Source: Candidatus Yanofskybacteria bacterium CG10_big_fil_rev_8_21_14_0_10_36_16 (lineage in GTDB: Bacteria > Patescibacteria > Paceibacteria > 2-02-FULL-40-12 > IGHO2-01-FULL-4-A). Taken from it: a stretch of 64,000 nt of DNA. The position numbers were made by a program, and so were the translations under genes. Under the pieces are notes generated by a model. That model worked only from the letters and a program-made list of their open reading frames with translations, did no database searches and had not been told where the DNA came from. Below are positions 44,451-53,307 of this stretch, piece after piece (within the stretch, counting starts at the first letter, position 1; each line of letters starts with the position of its first letter). The stretch lies in contig PCXQ01000005.1 in assembly GCA_002794035.1 (NCBI GenBank), positions 82,587 to 146,586 on the forward strand. Direction: 5' to 3'.

Positions 44451-44704
44451 CATATTTTGTATATATGTTAAAAGGACCACGTGGGCATATTTACATTGGT
44501 GTAACATCAAACATAAAATCTAGAATCAAAAGACATTTAGATGGTCATGGAGCTGAATTTACAAAAAGAAATAAAACAAATCAGCTTGTATATAAAGAAG
44601 AATATCCAACACTTATCTCTGCCAGAAAAAGAGAGGCACAAATTAAAAAATGGCGAAGAGAAAAGAAAGAAAATCTTATAAAATATGGCAAGCCGTTTAA
44701 ATAA
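44432..44704 (+). CDS. GIY-YIG endonuclease-domain protein
   Basis: A 90-residue single-domain GIY-YIG nuclease of the YhbQ/UvrC-N type: YFVYMLKGPRGHIYIGVTSN gives the (G)YVY...YIG core, and RIKRHLDGHG, KRNKTNQLVYKEE and KREAQIKKW the catalytic Arg, the Tyr/Glu region and the Lys helix. It sits between the two 109 bp repeats right after tRNA-Pro. The layout suggests that the gene belongs to a small mobile or self-copying unit that targets the tRNA 3' end. Confidence 0.85.
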   Translation: MSTTDNSYFVYMLKGPRGHIYIGVTSNIKSRIKRHLDGHGAEFTKRNKTNQLVYKEEYPTLISARKREAQIKKWRREKKENLIKYGKPFK

Positions 44705-44705
44705 C

Positions 44706-44725
44706 CAGCTTTAAAGTTGGCTTTA
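44706..44725 (+). terminator. Short terminator after the GIY-YIG gene
   Basis: CCAGCTTT/AAAGTTGG forms a compact palindrome followed by CTTTAT. Confidence 0.45.
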
Positions 44726-44728
44726 TCG

Positions 44729-44837
44729 CCCGGCAGCCCGACATTTCGACGCGCAAAACGTGACGAAATGAGCTGAGCTTGTCGAAGCTCTACTCATTTC
44801 TTGCGTTTTGCTTGCTCAATGTCTACGACTAACAACT
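44729..44837 (+). repeat. 109 bp direct repeat, right copy
   Basis: It begins with CCCGGCAGCCCGA, a copy of the tRNA-Pro 3' end, repeats the hairpin and ends in a vestigial start, MSTTNNLK then stop, of a GIY-YIG-like frame. It probably represents the pre-insertion downstream flank. Confidence 0.95.
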
Positions 44838-44840
44838 TAA

Positions 44841-44872
44841 AATAACAGCCCCGCTAATGCGGGGCTGTTATT
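44841..44872 (+). terminator. Intrinsic terminator
   Basis: AATAACAGCCCCGC TAAT GCGGGGCTGTTATT, a 14-base-pair stem, followed by TTAAAT. It closes the rpmB-tRNA-Pro region. Confidence 0.85.
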
Positions 44873-44965
44873 TTAAATATCAATCTCTAAATATTTTAAA
44901 CAAACCGCAAGATATCCCCACAACAATCTTAAATTAATAAGTCAATAATATGTTAATATTAAAGT

Positions 44966-45598
44966 ATGAAATTATTATCATTGCCAAAACCAAAAAATGA
45001 CATATTTTTAAAATTTAACAAGCTAACTTCTATATTAGTTGAAAGCGGTTGGGAGGTTTCACTTATCCCTTCAAGTTTTCCAAATAAAATAGAAAGCCAA
45101 GCAAAAAAACTAAGGATTTTGGAAGATCGTGCTGATAGCATTACTCACGACATTATAGATGAACTAAATAAATCTTTTATCACCCCTCTTGACCGCGAGG
45201 ATTTGCATTTATTAGCTACTAGAATTGACGATGTTATAGATTATGCCGAAAACGCCGCAAGTAGTATTGTGGTATATGGCATAAAAACTTCACGAGAACC
45301 ATTGGCAGAATTCTGTTTTACCGTTTATGAAGCTTCAAAAGAAATTGCGGAAGCAGTACGAGAGTTGCGCAACTTAAAAAATACAGACCACATCCTAAAA
45401 CACAACATTGAAATAAACACTCTAGAATCCAAGGGGGACGATCTGCTCAAAGATGGATTAAAGAAACTTTTTCAAGAAGAAGACGACGCAAAAACGATTA
45501 TAAAATGGAAGGACATATTTCAATCTTTTGAAGAATCTCTAGACAGAGCTGAAGATGTTGCCAATGTCATAGAAAGTATAATTATTAAAAATACCTAA
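44966..45598 (+). CDS. DUF47/PhoU-like phosphate transport accessory protein
   Basis: A 210-residue all-helical protein of the DUF47 (PhoU_div/YkaA) family: SQAKKLRILEDRADSITHDI and DREDLHLLATRIDDVIDYAEN are its characteristic segments with metal-binding E/D clusters. Its stop codon overlaps the start of the PiT transporter gene (TAATG), the usual pairing for these proteins. It likely regulates phosphate uptake. Confidence 0.88.
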   Translation: MKLLSLPKPKNDIFLKFNKLTSILVESGWEVSLIPSSFPNKIESQAKKLRILEDRADSITHDIIDELNKSFITPLDREDLHLLATRIDDVIDYAENAASSIVVYGIKTSREPLAEFCFTVYEASKEIAEAVRELRNLKNTDHILKHNIEINTLESKGDDLLKDGLKKLFQEEDDAKTIIKWKDIFQSFEESLDRAEDVANVIESIIIKNT

Positions 45599-46584
45599 TG
45601 TCAGAGCTCTTACTAATTATTTTTATAGTGGCAATTGCCTGGATTTATGATTTTTATAATGGGGCAAACGATGCTGCTAATGCTATAGCTACCACTGTCT
45701 CAACAAGGACACTTTCACCAACCAAAGCTTTATTGCTTTCAGCTAGTCTTAACACTGCAGGTGCATTTGTCACTACTCGAGTAGCAAAAACAATCGGTAA
45801 AGGCATAGTTGATCCCCAGCTTCTAACTGGGGATATTTTAATATCTGCGCTTTTAGGAGCAATTGTTTGGGTAGCACTATCAACAAAAACAGGAATGCCA
45901 GTAAGTGTAACCCATGCAATTGTAGGGGGTATTATCGGGGCAGTATTTTTGCCTTATGGATTGGGTGCAATTAAAACAGAAGGAATAACAAAAATAATCA
46001 AAGGAATAATATTTTCTCCCATCCTTGGATTTATAGTAGCTGGCATACTTTTAGTAATGATTCACCGTATTAGATGGAAAAGTCACCCGGGGAAAATACA
46101 AAGAAATTTTGGAAAAGCACAAATTATTTCTGCTTCTTGGATGTCTTTAGCACACGGAATGAATGATACTCAAAATGCGATGGGGATAATAACAGCAGCA
46201 CTCTTTGCCGGAGGTTTTATATCAAAATTTGAAGTACCAATGTGGGTTATTATTGGATCAGGACTGTTTATGGGAATAGGCACCTATGCAGGAGGCAAAC
46301 ATGTAATAAAAACAGTAGGGATGAAACTTTCTAAACTAAAACCCGTTCACGGTTTTGTTTCTGAAACAGCTGCTGGCGGGGTAATTGCTGGTGCAAGCTA
46401 TTTGGGCATTCCAATCAGTACCACACACGCCATAACAAGCTCGATAATGGGAGCAAGCACAGCACAAAGAGTTAAAAGTGTGCGCTGGAATATTGCCAAA
46501 GATATAGCAATGGCATGGATTTTAACAATTCCAGGATCTGCTATTGCAGCTTTGATTATATATACGCTGATAAACTTGATATAA
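45598..46584 (+). CDS. pit: PiT-family inorganic phosphate transporter
   Basis: A 328-residue permease with about ten helices and the two inverted PiT signature repeats: DFYNGANDAANAIATTVSTR near the N-terminus and SLAHGMNDTQNAMGII in the second half. It imports phosphate with cations. It forms a two-gene operon with the DUF47 protein. Confidence 0.93.
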   Translation: MSELLLIIFIVAIAWIYDFYNGANDAANAIATTVSTRTLSPTKALLLSASLNTAGAFVTTRVAKTIGKGIVDPQLLTGDILISALLGAIVWVALSTKTGMPVSVTHAIVGGIIGAVFLPYGLGAIKTEGITKIIKGIIFSPILGFIVAGILLVMIHRIRWKSHPGKIQRNFGKAQIISASWMSLAHGMNDTQNAMGIITAALFAGGFISKFEVPMWVIIGSGLFMGIGTYAGGKHVIKTVGMKLSKLKPVHGFVSETAAGGVIAGASYLGIPISTTHAITSSIMGASTAQRVKSVRWNIAKDIAMAWILTIPGSAIAALIIYTLINLI

Positions 46585-46617
46585 TATTTTTTATATTTAA
46601 AAATAATTAAAAACATT

Positions 46618-46648
46618 AAAAAACAGCCCCGCTAAGGCGGGGCTTTAA
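46618..46648. terminator. Convergent bidirectional terminator
   Basis: AGCCCCGC TAAG GCGGGGCT with T runs on both strands, between pit and the NUDIX gene. Confidence 0.88.
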
Positions 46649-46653
46649 AATTA

Positions 46654-47154
46654 CTAAGCTAGCATAGATAAGTTTTTTAAAGCTTTATAAAACTTTATTG
46701 CTTTTTGGGCCATATTCAAAAAATCCCCTTTTAAATACTTGCCAACATCTTCTATCGGCACAAAAAAGGCTTCCCCAATCTCTAGATTATCTTTTAGATT
46801 AGGGTCTCCACCAAAATCCTCTACCAAGAACAAAAGGTGCAAATCCCTATGTGCAACATTTTTACTAACTTCTATAAGTCGAAACGTTTCAGCAATCAAA
46901 CCAGTTTCTTCCTCTAACTCACGGGCAACTTGTTCTCCAACAGTATTGCCATAATCCAAGCCCCCACCCGGCAACGAATTACCCGTGACAACTCCGGCTT
47001 TCTTTTTTACAAGTAAAATTTGGCCATCTTTTATTACAGCGATAAACACACCGACAAGATGCTTATGCCTTACCAGCCACCACAAGCGCCACTTGGGCCA
47101 TTCGGGCATAAAATCAACAAAAAACTGTAACATTTGAATAACCAAACCTTTCAT
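46654..47154 (-). CDS. NUDIX hydrolase
   Basis: A 166-residue protein with the Nudix box GGLDYGNTVGEQVARELEEE then TGL. The core REUXEEXGU is intact; the first conserved Glu is replaced, by the spacing, with Asn. It hydrolyses a nucleoside diphosphate-linked substrate that cannot be named. The start is the ATG at 47154, five bases after GAGGTGG. Confidence 0.85.
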   Translation of the reverse strand: MKGLVIQMLQFFVDFMPEWPKWRLWWLVRHKHLVGVFIAVIKDGQILLVKKKAGVVTGNSLPGGGLDYGNTVGEQVARELEEETGLIAETFRLIEVSKNVAHRDLHLLFLVEDFGGDPNLKDNLEIGEAFFVPIEDVGKYLKGDFLNMAQKAIKFYKALKNLSMLA

Positions 47155-47220
47155 TTTGACCACCTCTTTTGCAAAAATATTTTAAAAATCCTTATCTATA
47201 AATAACACTAATTAATAGAC

Positions 47221-47249
47221 TTGTCAAATAATAAATCTTGTGATATACT
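47221..47249 (+). promoter_or_regulatory. rnpB promoter
   Basis: TTGTCA (47221-47226) and TATACT (47244-47249), 17-base spacer. Transcription would begin about 47256, at the RNase P RNA 5' end. Confidence 0.75.
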
Positions 47250-47253
47250 TAGA

Positions 47254-47726
47254 ATATCCTGGTAAACGGGATGGCTACTCTTCCTACTTTTTAGAAGCAG
47301 TGAGGAGAGGAAAGTCCGAACACCCGCCATTGAGTATCAATGGCAAACGGTAGCGTAATTGGTTTTTTAAAACCGATTGTCTCAACATTTTGTTGAGAGG
47401 TAACGCCCACCGCCCGCAAGGGTCGAGGTGCGAACAGTGACGTCCGATATTTGAAAAAATTCGGATACCCGAAAGGGTAAACTTCGTATAAGCTAGCTTG
47501 TGTAATGTTGATGCCTAAAGCATTGAAATTGCCCTAAGTGAAATCGAAGGTGAAACGGCTAAATCCTTACCGAGGTGCAAGGCCGTACCCTGTCGTTGAC
47601 AGGGGGTACCGCAAAAGCCCTAAGTTGGGCTTAGATCCCGAGAGCAATCGAGGGACCAGATAAATGGTCATCATTCTGCCATAGTCGGCAGGATACAGAA
47701 TTCGGCTTACAAGTTTACCAGGATAT
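47254..47726 (+). ncRNA. rnpB: RNase P RNA
   Basis: Terminal helix P1 is formed by ATATCCTGGTAAAC and GTTTACCAGGATAT. The universal core GAGGAAAGTCCGAACACC lies near 47312, AGTGACGTCCGA near 47436 and the 3' core segment ACAGAATTCGGCTTAC near 47695-47710. It is somewhat long, about 470 nt, with extended loops. It cleaves tRNA precursors. Confidence 0.95.
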
Positions 47727-47728
47727 CT

Positions 47729-47753
47729 AAAAACCGCCTAAAGGCGGTTTTTA
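47729..47753. terminator. rnpB terminator
   Basis: AAACCGCC TAAA GGCGGTTT followed by T on both strands. Confidence 0.88.
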
Positions 47754-47783
47754 GATTAAAAAAATTTATCTATAATTTTAAAA

Positions 47784-48737
47784 TTAACTGGAATAGAGAT
47801 TGGAATTTTTTAATACCTCGTCCATCTCATTAAGCGTCATGATAAATTCTCTCTTTAGAAAATCTCTAAACTCCGGTGAGAAACTTTGTTCATATACTCT
47901 TCTATACTCTGTCTCTTTCTCGTTGGATAAAGGTGTATCTGGGTCATAATTAATTCTTTTATCCAAGAATTTTTTAAGAGCAGTTATTGCCTGTTTGTGG
48001 CTCATGCCAAGCCGCCTGCGAAAAGCATAGTATTTATCTTCTAAAACCAGAATAACTTCCGGCCTATCAAACTTTTTATTATTACCAAAATTAAAACGAT
48101 AAGTACCATCTTCACCTATTATATTCCCGGGATTTACCATCTCTAATATATGATGAGAGGCAGCTGCTACAACATCCTCTCTGGGGACACCGTCTCCGGA
48201 AATTATATCATACGTCCAAAAAGCATGCTTATTATAAAAATCTTTCATGGACATATCAGAAGATAAACCCATCTCTTTAAGCAGTTTAATTTTCTCATCT
48301 ATCTTTCCATCCTCAATATAAGTATTCAAAAAATCTTCAACAGTTATTGAAGGGTCTTTTATATCCTCTACTGCAAACATCGTTATTATTAAATTCTGCT
48401 GTTCAATAGTTGCATCTTTGGGGCCAGTTTTGCCAATATCTGAAAATAATGAGCCTATAGCCATAATCTTTTTATCCTCTTCACTTAGCACTCTTTCTGG
48501 TTTTATGTTGCGATAATATTCTTCCAATAAATTTTCTCCATCAAGTGCCTTTTTTTCGTCTTCTAAAAATTTAGTTCTTTCGTCAAGCAATTTAAACCTA
48601 GCAGTAATAGCACTGTCTATCTTTTCAGGATTAAGACCTATTTCTTCATACAACTTATTGATGTCTACTTTTTCTTTTACTTCATTATTCTTTTGGGTTT
48701 TTATTTCGCCCTCAGACAAAAATTCTTTTATATCCAT
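47784..48737 (-). CDS. Soluble helical protein, possibly HD-domain-like
   Basis: A 317-residue charged protein (DIKEFLSEGEIKTQKNNEVK at the start). GSLFSDIGKTGP and AAASHHILEMVNPGN resemble the HD/HH metal-binding positions of HD-domain phosphohydrolases, but I cannot confirm the fold. No signal peptide. Single-gene unit downstream-facing to rnpB. Confidence 0.5.
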   Translation of the reverse strand: MDIKEFLSEGEIKTQKNNEVKEKVDINKLYEEIGLNPEKIDSAITARFKLLDERTKFLEDEKKALDGENLLEEYYRNIKPERVLSEEDKKIMAIGSLFSDIGKTGPKDATIEQQNLIITMFAVEDIKDPSITVEDFLNTYIEDGKIDEKIKLLKEMGLSSDMSMKDFYNKHAFWTYDIISGDGVPREDVVAAASHHILEMVNPGNIIGEDGTYRFNFGNNKKFDRPEVILVLEDKYYAFRRRLGMSHKQAITALKKFLDKRINYDPDTPLSNEKETEYRRVYEQSFSPEFRDFLKREFIMTLNEMDEVLKNSNLYSS

Positions 48738-48804
48738 TTTCTGATTTTACATCTTTTCTAAGTTTTTTTGCATGTTTACAACTCACCAACTTATGTTTAA
48801 AAAC

Positions 48805-48830
48805 AAAACTCCCGCTTAAGCGGGTTTGTT
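48805..48830 (-). terminator. Terminator of the pilus operon
   Basis: CCCGCTTAAGCGGG, on the minus strand followed by AGTTTTGTTTTT, 30 bases after the last pilin-like gene. Confidence 0.75.
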
Positions 48831-48855
48831 TATGTTTTTGGTTTTAAATTTTAAA

Positions 48856-49251
48856 TTAAAAATTTGCTACCTCCTGCCAAGACACCACCGAAATATCACC
48901 ATCATCTACAATGACCTCTATATTAGTTACTGCGTTTTGAACTGAGGCTGTTGTTTCAATCTTTTTTTCACTGCCAGCAGTTAAAATCGGTCTAACACGA
49001 CAACTGTCTACACCGATGCTAAAGATTTCATCACCTACATAATTAATATCCTGAACCAACCTTAACATGGCATTTTCAGCACAGGCTTCGGCCAGACCAG
49101 CGCTTCGCTCTTTATATTCGGAATCTAAAATATCAAATCTGCCAAAAAATCCTCTGAAACTCAGAGCAAACATAATAGCCATCAACAAAGCTGAGATAAC
49201 AATAGCTGATGTTATAGCAATGAATCCTGAATTATTTTTGTTTATGTTCAT
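48856..49251 (-). CDS. PilX-like pseudopilin/pilus assembly protein
   Basis: A 131-residue protein with a short N-terminus, NSGFIAITSAIVISALLMAI, then a long helix and a small beta domain. It resembles PilX/GspK-type minor pilins, whose prepilin motif lacks Glu at +5. Its start is one base downstream of the previous pilin stop, so it is co-translated in the pilus operon. Confidence 0.75.
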   Translation of the reverse strand: MNINKNNSGFIAITSAIVISALLMAIMFALSFRGFFGRFDILDSEYKERSAGLAEACAENAMLRLVQDINYVGDEIFSIGVDSCRVRPILTAGSEKKIETTASVQNAVTNIEVIVDDGDISVVSWQEVANF

Positions 49252-49252
49252 T

Positions 49253-49732
49253 TTATTTTCTTATATACCTAATTGTTTCAAAGGGATATTCTCCAACATA
49301 AAAACTCGCCTTAACTTCCCCGCTCCCCGAATCATACTCAAAACTAGAGCTTGATACCTCAATAAAATCGCTATTCAAAACAATGTCGCCACTTCCGCCA
49401 TTAATAGACAAATTTCCTGAATCAAATTTAAAAATTAAATCAGGCTCAAAAGATCCTCCATCAACCCCAATGCCCCACTTATCTATTGTTAAAATTTGAT
49501 TACTACCACTGACTATTACATTTCTTGCTCCAGATAATCCCCATTCAATTTTTCTTATTAGAAAGTTTGCTTCCGACTGCATAACAATATTTTCAGAATT
49601 AGATTCAGTGCCCTCAATCATGTTATACGCAGCTATCAAAACCCCGCCTATTATAAATGAAACAAACAAGGTATAAAGAAGAACCTCAATTAAAGAAAAC
49701 CCCGAGTTTTTAGTATTGTGATAAGTCATCAA
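49253..49732 (-). CDS. Type IV prepilin-like protein
   Basis: A 159-residue protein with the classic leader NSGFSLIEVLLYTLFVSF: cleavage after Gly, Phe+1 and Glu+5, then a hydrophobic helix. A minor pilin of the PilW/GspJ kind. It overlaps the end of the preceding gene by 23 bases. Confidence 0.85.
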   Translation of the reverse strand: MMTYHNTKNSGFSLIEVLLYTLFVSFIIGGVLIAAYNMIEGTESNSENIVMQSEANFLIRKIEWGLSGARNVIVSGSNQILTIDKWGIGVDGGSFEPDLIFKFDSGNLSINGGSGDIVLNSDFIEVSSSSFEYDSGSGEVKASFYVGEYPFETIRYIRK

Positions 49733-51263
49733 AAATTACTCTAAAAGTTGCGTTGCTTTCGACAGCAGAATAAATTAAATTATCATCAAATTCAAGATCA
49801 ACCATTTTAGCCGGAAAATTATACTTCCCGCAATTGTCAGGATACTGTGGATCATCCAATTCATCACAGTTATAAATATCTGATGGGTCTCCCACTCTAT
49901 AAACCTGGAACTCAAAATTATCATCATCTGTTGAAATAAATGCAAAATCACCAACCACGAAAAGGTCTAGCACCTCAACAGCTTTGTTGGGTCCCGCATT
50001 GCTTGGAATAAACTTTGAACCAAGCTCAGCAATATTATTTAAATCGGAAATATCCAATATCACAAAGTTTCTTGCATCTGTATTATTATAATTGCCTCCA
50101 TCCCTGCCTAGATATGCCTTATTGCCTAACAAATACAAAGATATAGCATCGAAATCCTTTGTAGTATCATATTTCATACCTGTAATATCAGGATGAATCA
50201 TATAATCAGGGCTTGCTGGATTTATGTTAACAGCCATAAATTCACCAGTGTCATCTGATGTTGCAAAATAAGCATAATCACCTCTTACAATTATACTATT
50301 AATGTTGTGGGTAATTTCTAATTCTGCAATTTTGCTATACGGCGCTATGCCGCTAAATATTTGAAATTCCTTACCTCCTGTTTTGTGAGTACCCACGTAA
50401 ACTTTTCCGTCATAATAATAAATAGAATTAGCATTGGGATTATTCTCCTGGTCTATGCCTAAAATATCCAAAGATTTAGTAGCAACGGAATAAGGAGGCA
50501 CAACGGAACTTATGTCTATTATATGCAATTCAGAAGGCTGAGTATCCCAAGAACCCCTTGATAAAGCGAAGGCCAAATCTTGGGTGGCATCTGCAGTATT
50601 AAGACCTCTCTCTGTTGTTTCAACTGACCCAGCCACAAATGCATTTAGAGGATCATTAATATTAATAAGCCATAAATCATTTTCAGAGTTATGAGCAGTA
50701 GTTAAAATAGCATATCTGCTAGAATTCTTTTTTATTATGTCTATGCTGGTTGCAGGAACACCGGCATTGCTTGATCTTTCGGATGGCGGATCTATAGTTT
50801 TCAAATCATAATCTTTAAAAGTATTAGGATACCACCATTCACTAATAGGAGGATTGTCGCTTCCACAGTCACCATCAAGAGCTTCTGCCTCATTGATACT
50901 AATAACATCTGTTTTAATTTCTATATGCTGGCTTCGACTAGCTTCTGTTTCCCAATTAACCGTACCTATAACTCTTCTTTTACAAACATTGATATCTAAA
51001 GCGGTAATTGATTTATTAAAAATGTCTTCGCTTGAAGTTGCGTTAATGTCTGCATAAAAATTATTTTTAATTTCAGCCCTTCCGTTTTCAACCAAATTCC
51101 TCGTTCTATAAAGCGCATCATTGTTTATCTCATTTTCAGTTGCAATTGTTTGATTGCCAAAAGAAATCAAAATCAAAGCTGCTATTGCAAGCGTAATAAT
51201 ACCCAGAGCAATAACTATCTCGAGAGTAGCAAGACCTGAATTGTATTTAGTATAAAATTTCAT
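49710..51263 (-). CDS. Pseudopilin fused to LVIVD-like beta-propeller
   Basis: A 517-residue protein: prepilin-type N-terminus YNSGLATLEIVIALGIITLA, a small pilin-like region, then about 370 residues of repeats with LVIVD-like cores (LWLININDPLNAFVAGSVET, LHIIDISSVVPPYSVATKS, FVILDISDLNNIAELGS, FQIFSGIAP), probably a beta-propeller. It would display a propeller at the pilus surface or tip. Few pilins are this large. Function, perhaps adhesion to the host cell, is inferred. Confidence 0.8.
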   Translation of the reverse strand: MKFYTKYNSGLATLEIVIALGIITLAIAALILISFGNQTIATENEINNDALYRTRNLVENGRAEIKNNFYADINATSSEDIFNKSITALDINVCKRRVIGTVNWETEASRSQHIEIKTDVISINEAEALDGDCGSDNPPISEWWYPNTFKDYDLKTIDPPSERSSNAGVPATSIDIIKKNSSRYAILTTAHNSENDLWLININDPLNAFVAGSVETTERGLNTADATQDLAFALSRGSWDTQPSELHIIDISSVVPPYSVATKSLDILGIDQENNPNANSIYYYDGKVYVGTHKTGGKEFQIFSGIAPYSKIAELEITHNINSIIVRGDYAYFATSDDTGEFMAVNINPASPDYMIHPDITGMKYDTTKDFDAISLYLLGNKAYLGRDGGNYNNTDARNFVILDISDLNNIAELGSKFIPSNAGPNKAVEVLDLFVVGDFAFISTDDDNFEFQVYRVGDPSDIYNCDELDDPQYPDNCGKYNFPAKMVDLEFDDNLIYSAVESNATFRVIFDDLSQY

Positions 51264-51264
51264 A

Positions 51265-51723
51265 TTAATAATCTATTCCTCCTTCAAAATTAATAGATAT
51301 TGTTGCTATTTTAAAGCCGTCACTAATTAAAATAACATTATTACTTACAAATCCTGTATTGCCGGATAACTGGTTAAAAATAACAACATTGGTGTCCCCA
51401 CTAAAAACTGTATTTTGTTCAAATGGAATATTTTGATCGTAACTTGAGTCCCTTCCTATAAAATCAGAGTCTGTCTGAAATAAAACATAACGGTCATCTT
51501 CTATTTTAACTCCGTGCTTTGATTCATTAATATTTGCCATTGCCTTAGCTCTGGCTCTGTGCAACACACTAACTGCAGTATCTCTTTCTGCACTAAACGC
51601 ATAACCTCTATAAAAGTCCATGCTTAAGAATAACCCCAAAGAAGCTATAAGCGAAATAATAGCCATTGAAAATACAACCTCCATAAAAGAAAATCCAGAA
51701 TTGTAATTAGTAGTATGTAGCAT
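51265..51723 (-). CDS. GspH/FimT-like pseudopilin
   Basis: A 152-residue protein with leader YNSGFSFMEVVFSMAIISLI (Gly-Phe cleavage site, Glu+5) and a GspH-like C-terminal domain (VLHRARAKAMANINESKHGV). A minor pilin that starts pilus assembly. It is one base from the propeller-pilin gene. Confidence 0.85.
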   Translation of the reverse strand: MLHTTNYNSGFSFMEVVFSMAIISLIASLGLFLSMDFYRGYAFSAERDTAVSVLHRARAKAMANINESKHGVKIEDDRYVLFQTDSDFIGRDSSYDQNIPFEQNTVFSGDTNVVIFNQLSGNTGFVSNNVILISDGFKIATISINFEGGIDY

Positions 51724-51741
51724 GTAGTAAGTATTAAGGGA

Positions 51742-52122
51742 TTAAGAATGGATTTTTTTTATTTTATTTATAAGACCATTCATTAACTTACTTATGATAA
51801 CTGATTGACCAGCCAACTTGTTAAAATCATTGTTTTTTAAATATTTAATATCCCGCGCTATTAAAAGTTGATTCTGAACTTCTGATAACGACCCTAGAGA
51901 CATATAGTAAAAATTTACTTTCTCCTTGTAAGAATTCCTACTAAACCCTTCAGCAATGTTAGAGGTAACAGAAACAACAGCTCGTCTCAACTGGCTTGTT
52001 AAACCAAATAATTCTTCTCTTGGAAATTCTTTTGAAACCTTATAAATACCTAAAACCAAATTATGTCCTTCCTGCCATACTTTTAAATCTGTAAAACTTT
52101 TTATTTTTGTACTTGTATTCAT
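51742..52122 (-). CDS. Four-helix-bundle protein (23S rRNA IVP family)
   Basis: A 126-residue protein of the family first seen in 23S rRNA intervening sequences: FTDLKVWQEGHNLVLGIYKV, then LTSQLRRAVVSVTSNIAEGF and SLGSLSEVQNQLLIARD. It interrupts the pilus operon between pilC and a pseudopilin gene. Its flanks hold an 8-base inverted repeat, GTAGTAAG/CTTACTAC (51725-51732 and 52125-52132), and a 16-bp hairpin lies upstream. It looks like a mobile cargo rather than a pilus gene. Confidence 0.85.
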   Translation of the reverse strand: MNTSTKIKSFTDLKVWQEGHNLVLGIYKVSKEFPREELFGLTSQLRRAVVSVTSNIAEGFSRNSYKEKVNFYYMSLGSLSEVQNQLLIARDIKYLKNNDFNKLAGQSVIISKLMNGLINKIKKIHS

Positions 52123-52145
52123 GCTTACTACCAACTACTCACTAC

Positions 52146-52182
52146 TTCACCCATAAATCGGCGAAACCGATTTATGGGTGAA
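52146..52182 (-). other. Perfect 16-bp hairpin at the pilC stop
   Basis: TTCACCCATAAATCGG and its exact complement enclose five bases and contain the pilC stop codon. No T run follows, so it may be an insertion boundary or an mRNA stability element. Confidence 0.6.
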
Positions 52183-53284
52183 TGTTTGCCGTAAGCTGAT
52201 AAATAGGTGTAATAACAGATACAGCAACAAAGCCGACTACAAAACCCATTACCACCATCAGCACTGGCTCAAGGGAACTGGATAAATTCTTAGTCAACTC
52301 ATCAACTTCATTTTCATAATAATCTGAAAGATAAAGCAAACTCTCACTTAAGTTTCCTGTATTCTCACCAACAGACAATGTCTGCAATACCATTTCTGAG
52401 AAAAGATGAGGTACGTCAACTATGTTTTCTGAAATTCTTTTACCCCTCGTTATGTCGTCAGCAATAACATAAGTAGCTCTGCGATAAACATGGTTAGACA
52501 TTGTATTCGCGGTAATTTTGGTAGCCTTAACAACATCAACTTGACTCTTAAGCAAAAGCCCCAAAGTTCTGCAAAAACTGGCCTGCTGATAGTCGCGAAT
52601 CAATTTACCAAAAATTGGCAAATTAAGAAAAACCCTATCTGTCATGTATCTAAAAGGATTCACCTTTGAATAAAGGCCGTAAAAAATAATAGCTCCTAAA
52701 AATCCGGCAACAACCATTATTAAACCAAAATTAATCAAAAAAGAGCTTATGGCTATCATTGCTTTTGTAGTTGCGGGAAGAGTACCGCCAAGTTGAGAGA
52801 ATATTGGTAAAATCTTAGGAAATATAAAAGCAGTAATAAGACCAGATATTAAAATAGTAGCAACGCTGACAAAGGCAGGATAAATAAGGGCGCCTTTTAC
52901 TTTTTTTCTAAGACGATAACTTTTCTTAAGTTCTTCAGATAAATAATTTAGATTTTGATCCAAAATACCGCCTTCCTCACCAACCTTCATCATGCTTATA
53001 CCAAACTCACTGAAAACTTTTTTAGAACGGCCGAAACTGGTAGATAAAAGCTGACCCCTTGAAACATCTTCCAAAATCTGATTAAGGATTCTTTTTCTGG
53101 ATCTTGAACGAGTCTGCTTTTTAAGCATGTTGATACCGTCAATAATAGGTACGCCGGCTTTAATCAAAAAAGACAAACGCTTAGCTAAAACCGCCTGCTC
53201 CTTGATTGATACACGCCCAAAAGGCAACCAACTTAAGTCAAATTCTTTATGGAGAAACCCTTTCTTTTTTACATTTTCGGTCAT
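52172..53284 (-). CDS. pilC: Type IV pilus inner membrane protein PilC
   Basis: A 370-residue protein with two T2SSF domains, each with a helical cytoplasmic part (KEQAVLAKRLSFLIKAGVPI; YQQASFCRTLGLLLKSQVDV) and membrane segments. It has the GEEGG motif (KVGEEGGILDQNL) and GENTGNL. It is the platform protein on which PilB acts. Confidence 0.93.
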   Translation of the reverse strand: MTENVKKKGFLHKEFDLSWLPFGRVSIKEQAVLAKRLSFLIKAGVPIIDGINMLKKQTRSRSRKRILNQILEDVSRGQLLSTSFGRSKKVFSEFGISMMKVGEEGGILDQNLNYLSEELKKSYRLRKKVKGALIYPAFVSVATILISGLITAFIFPKILPIFSQLGGTLPATTKAMIAISSFLINFGLIMVVAGFLGAIIFYGLYSKVNPFRYMTDRVFLNLPIFGKLIRDYQQASFCRTLGLLLKSQVDVVKATKITANTMSNHVYRRATYVIADDITRGKRISENIVDVPHLFSEMVLQTLSVGENTGNLSESLLYLSDYYENEVDELTKNLSSSLEPVLMVVMGFVVGFVAVSVITPIYQLTANIHP

Positions 53285-53307
53285 AATAAATATGTTATTT
53301 AATTAAA

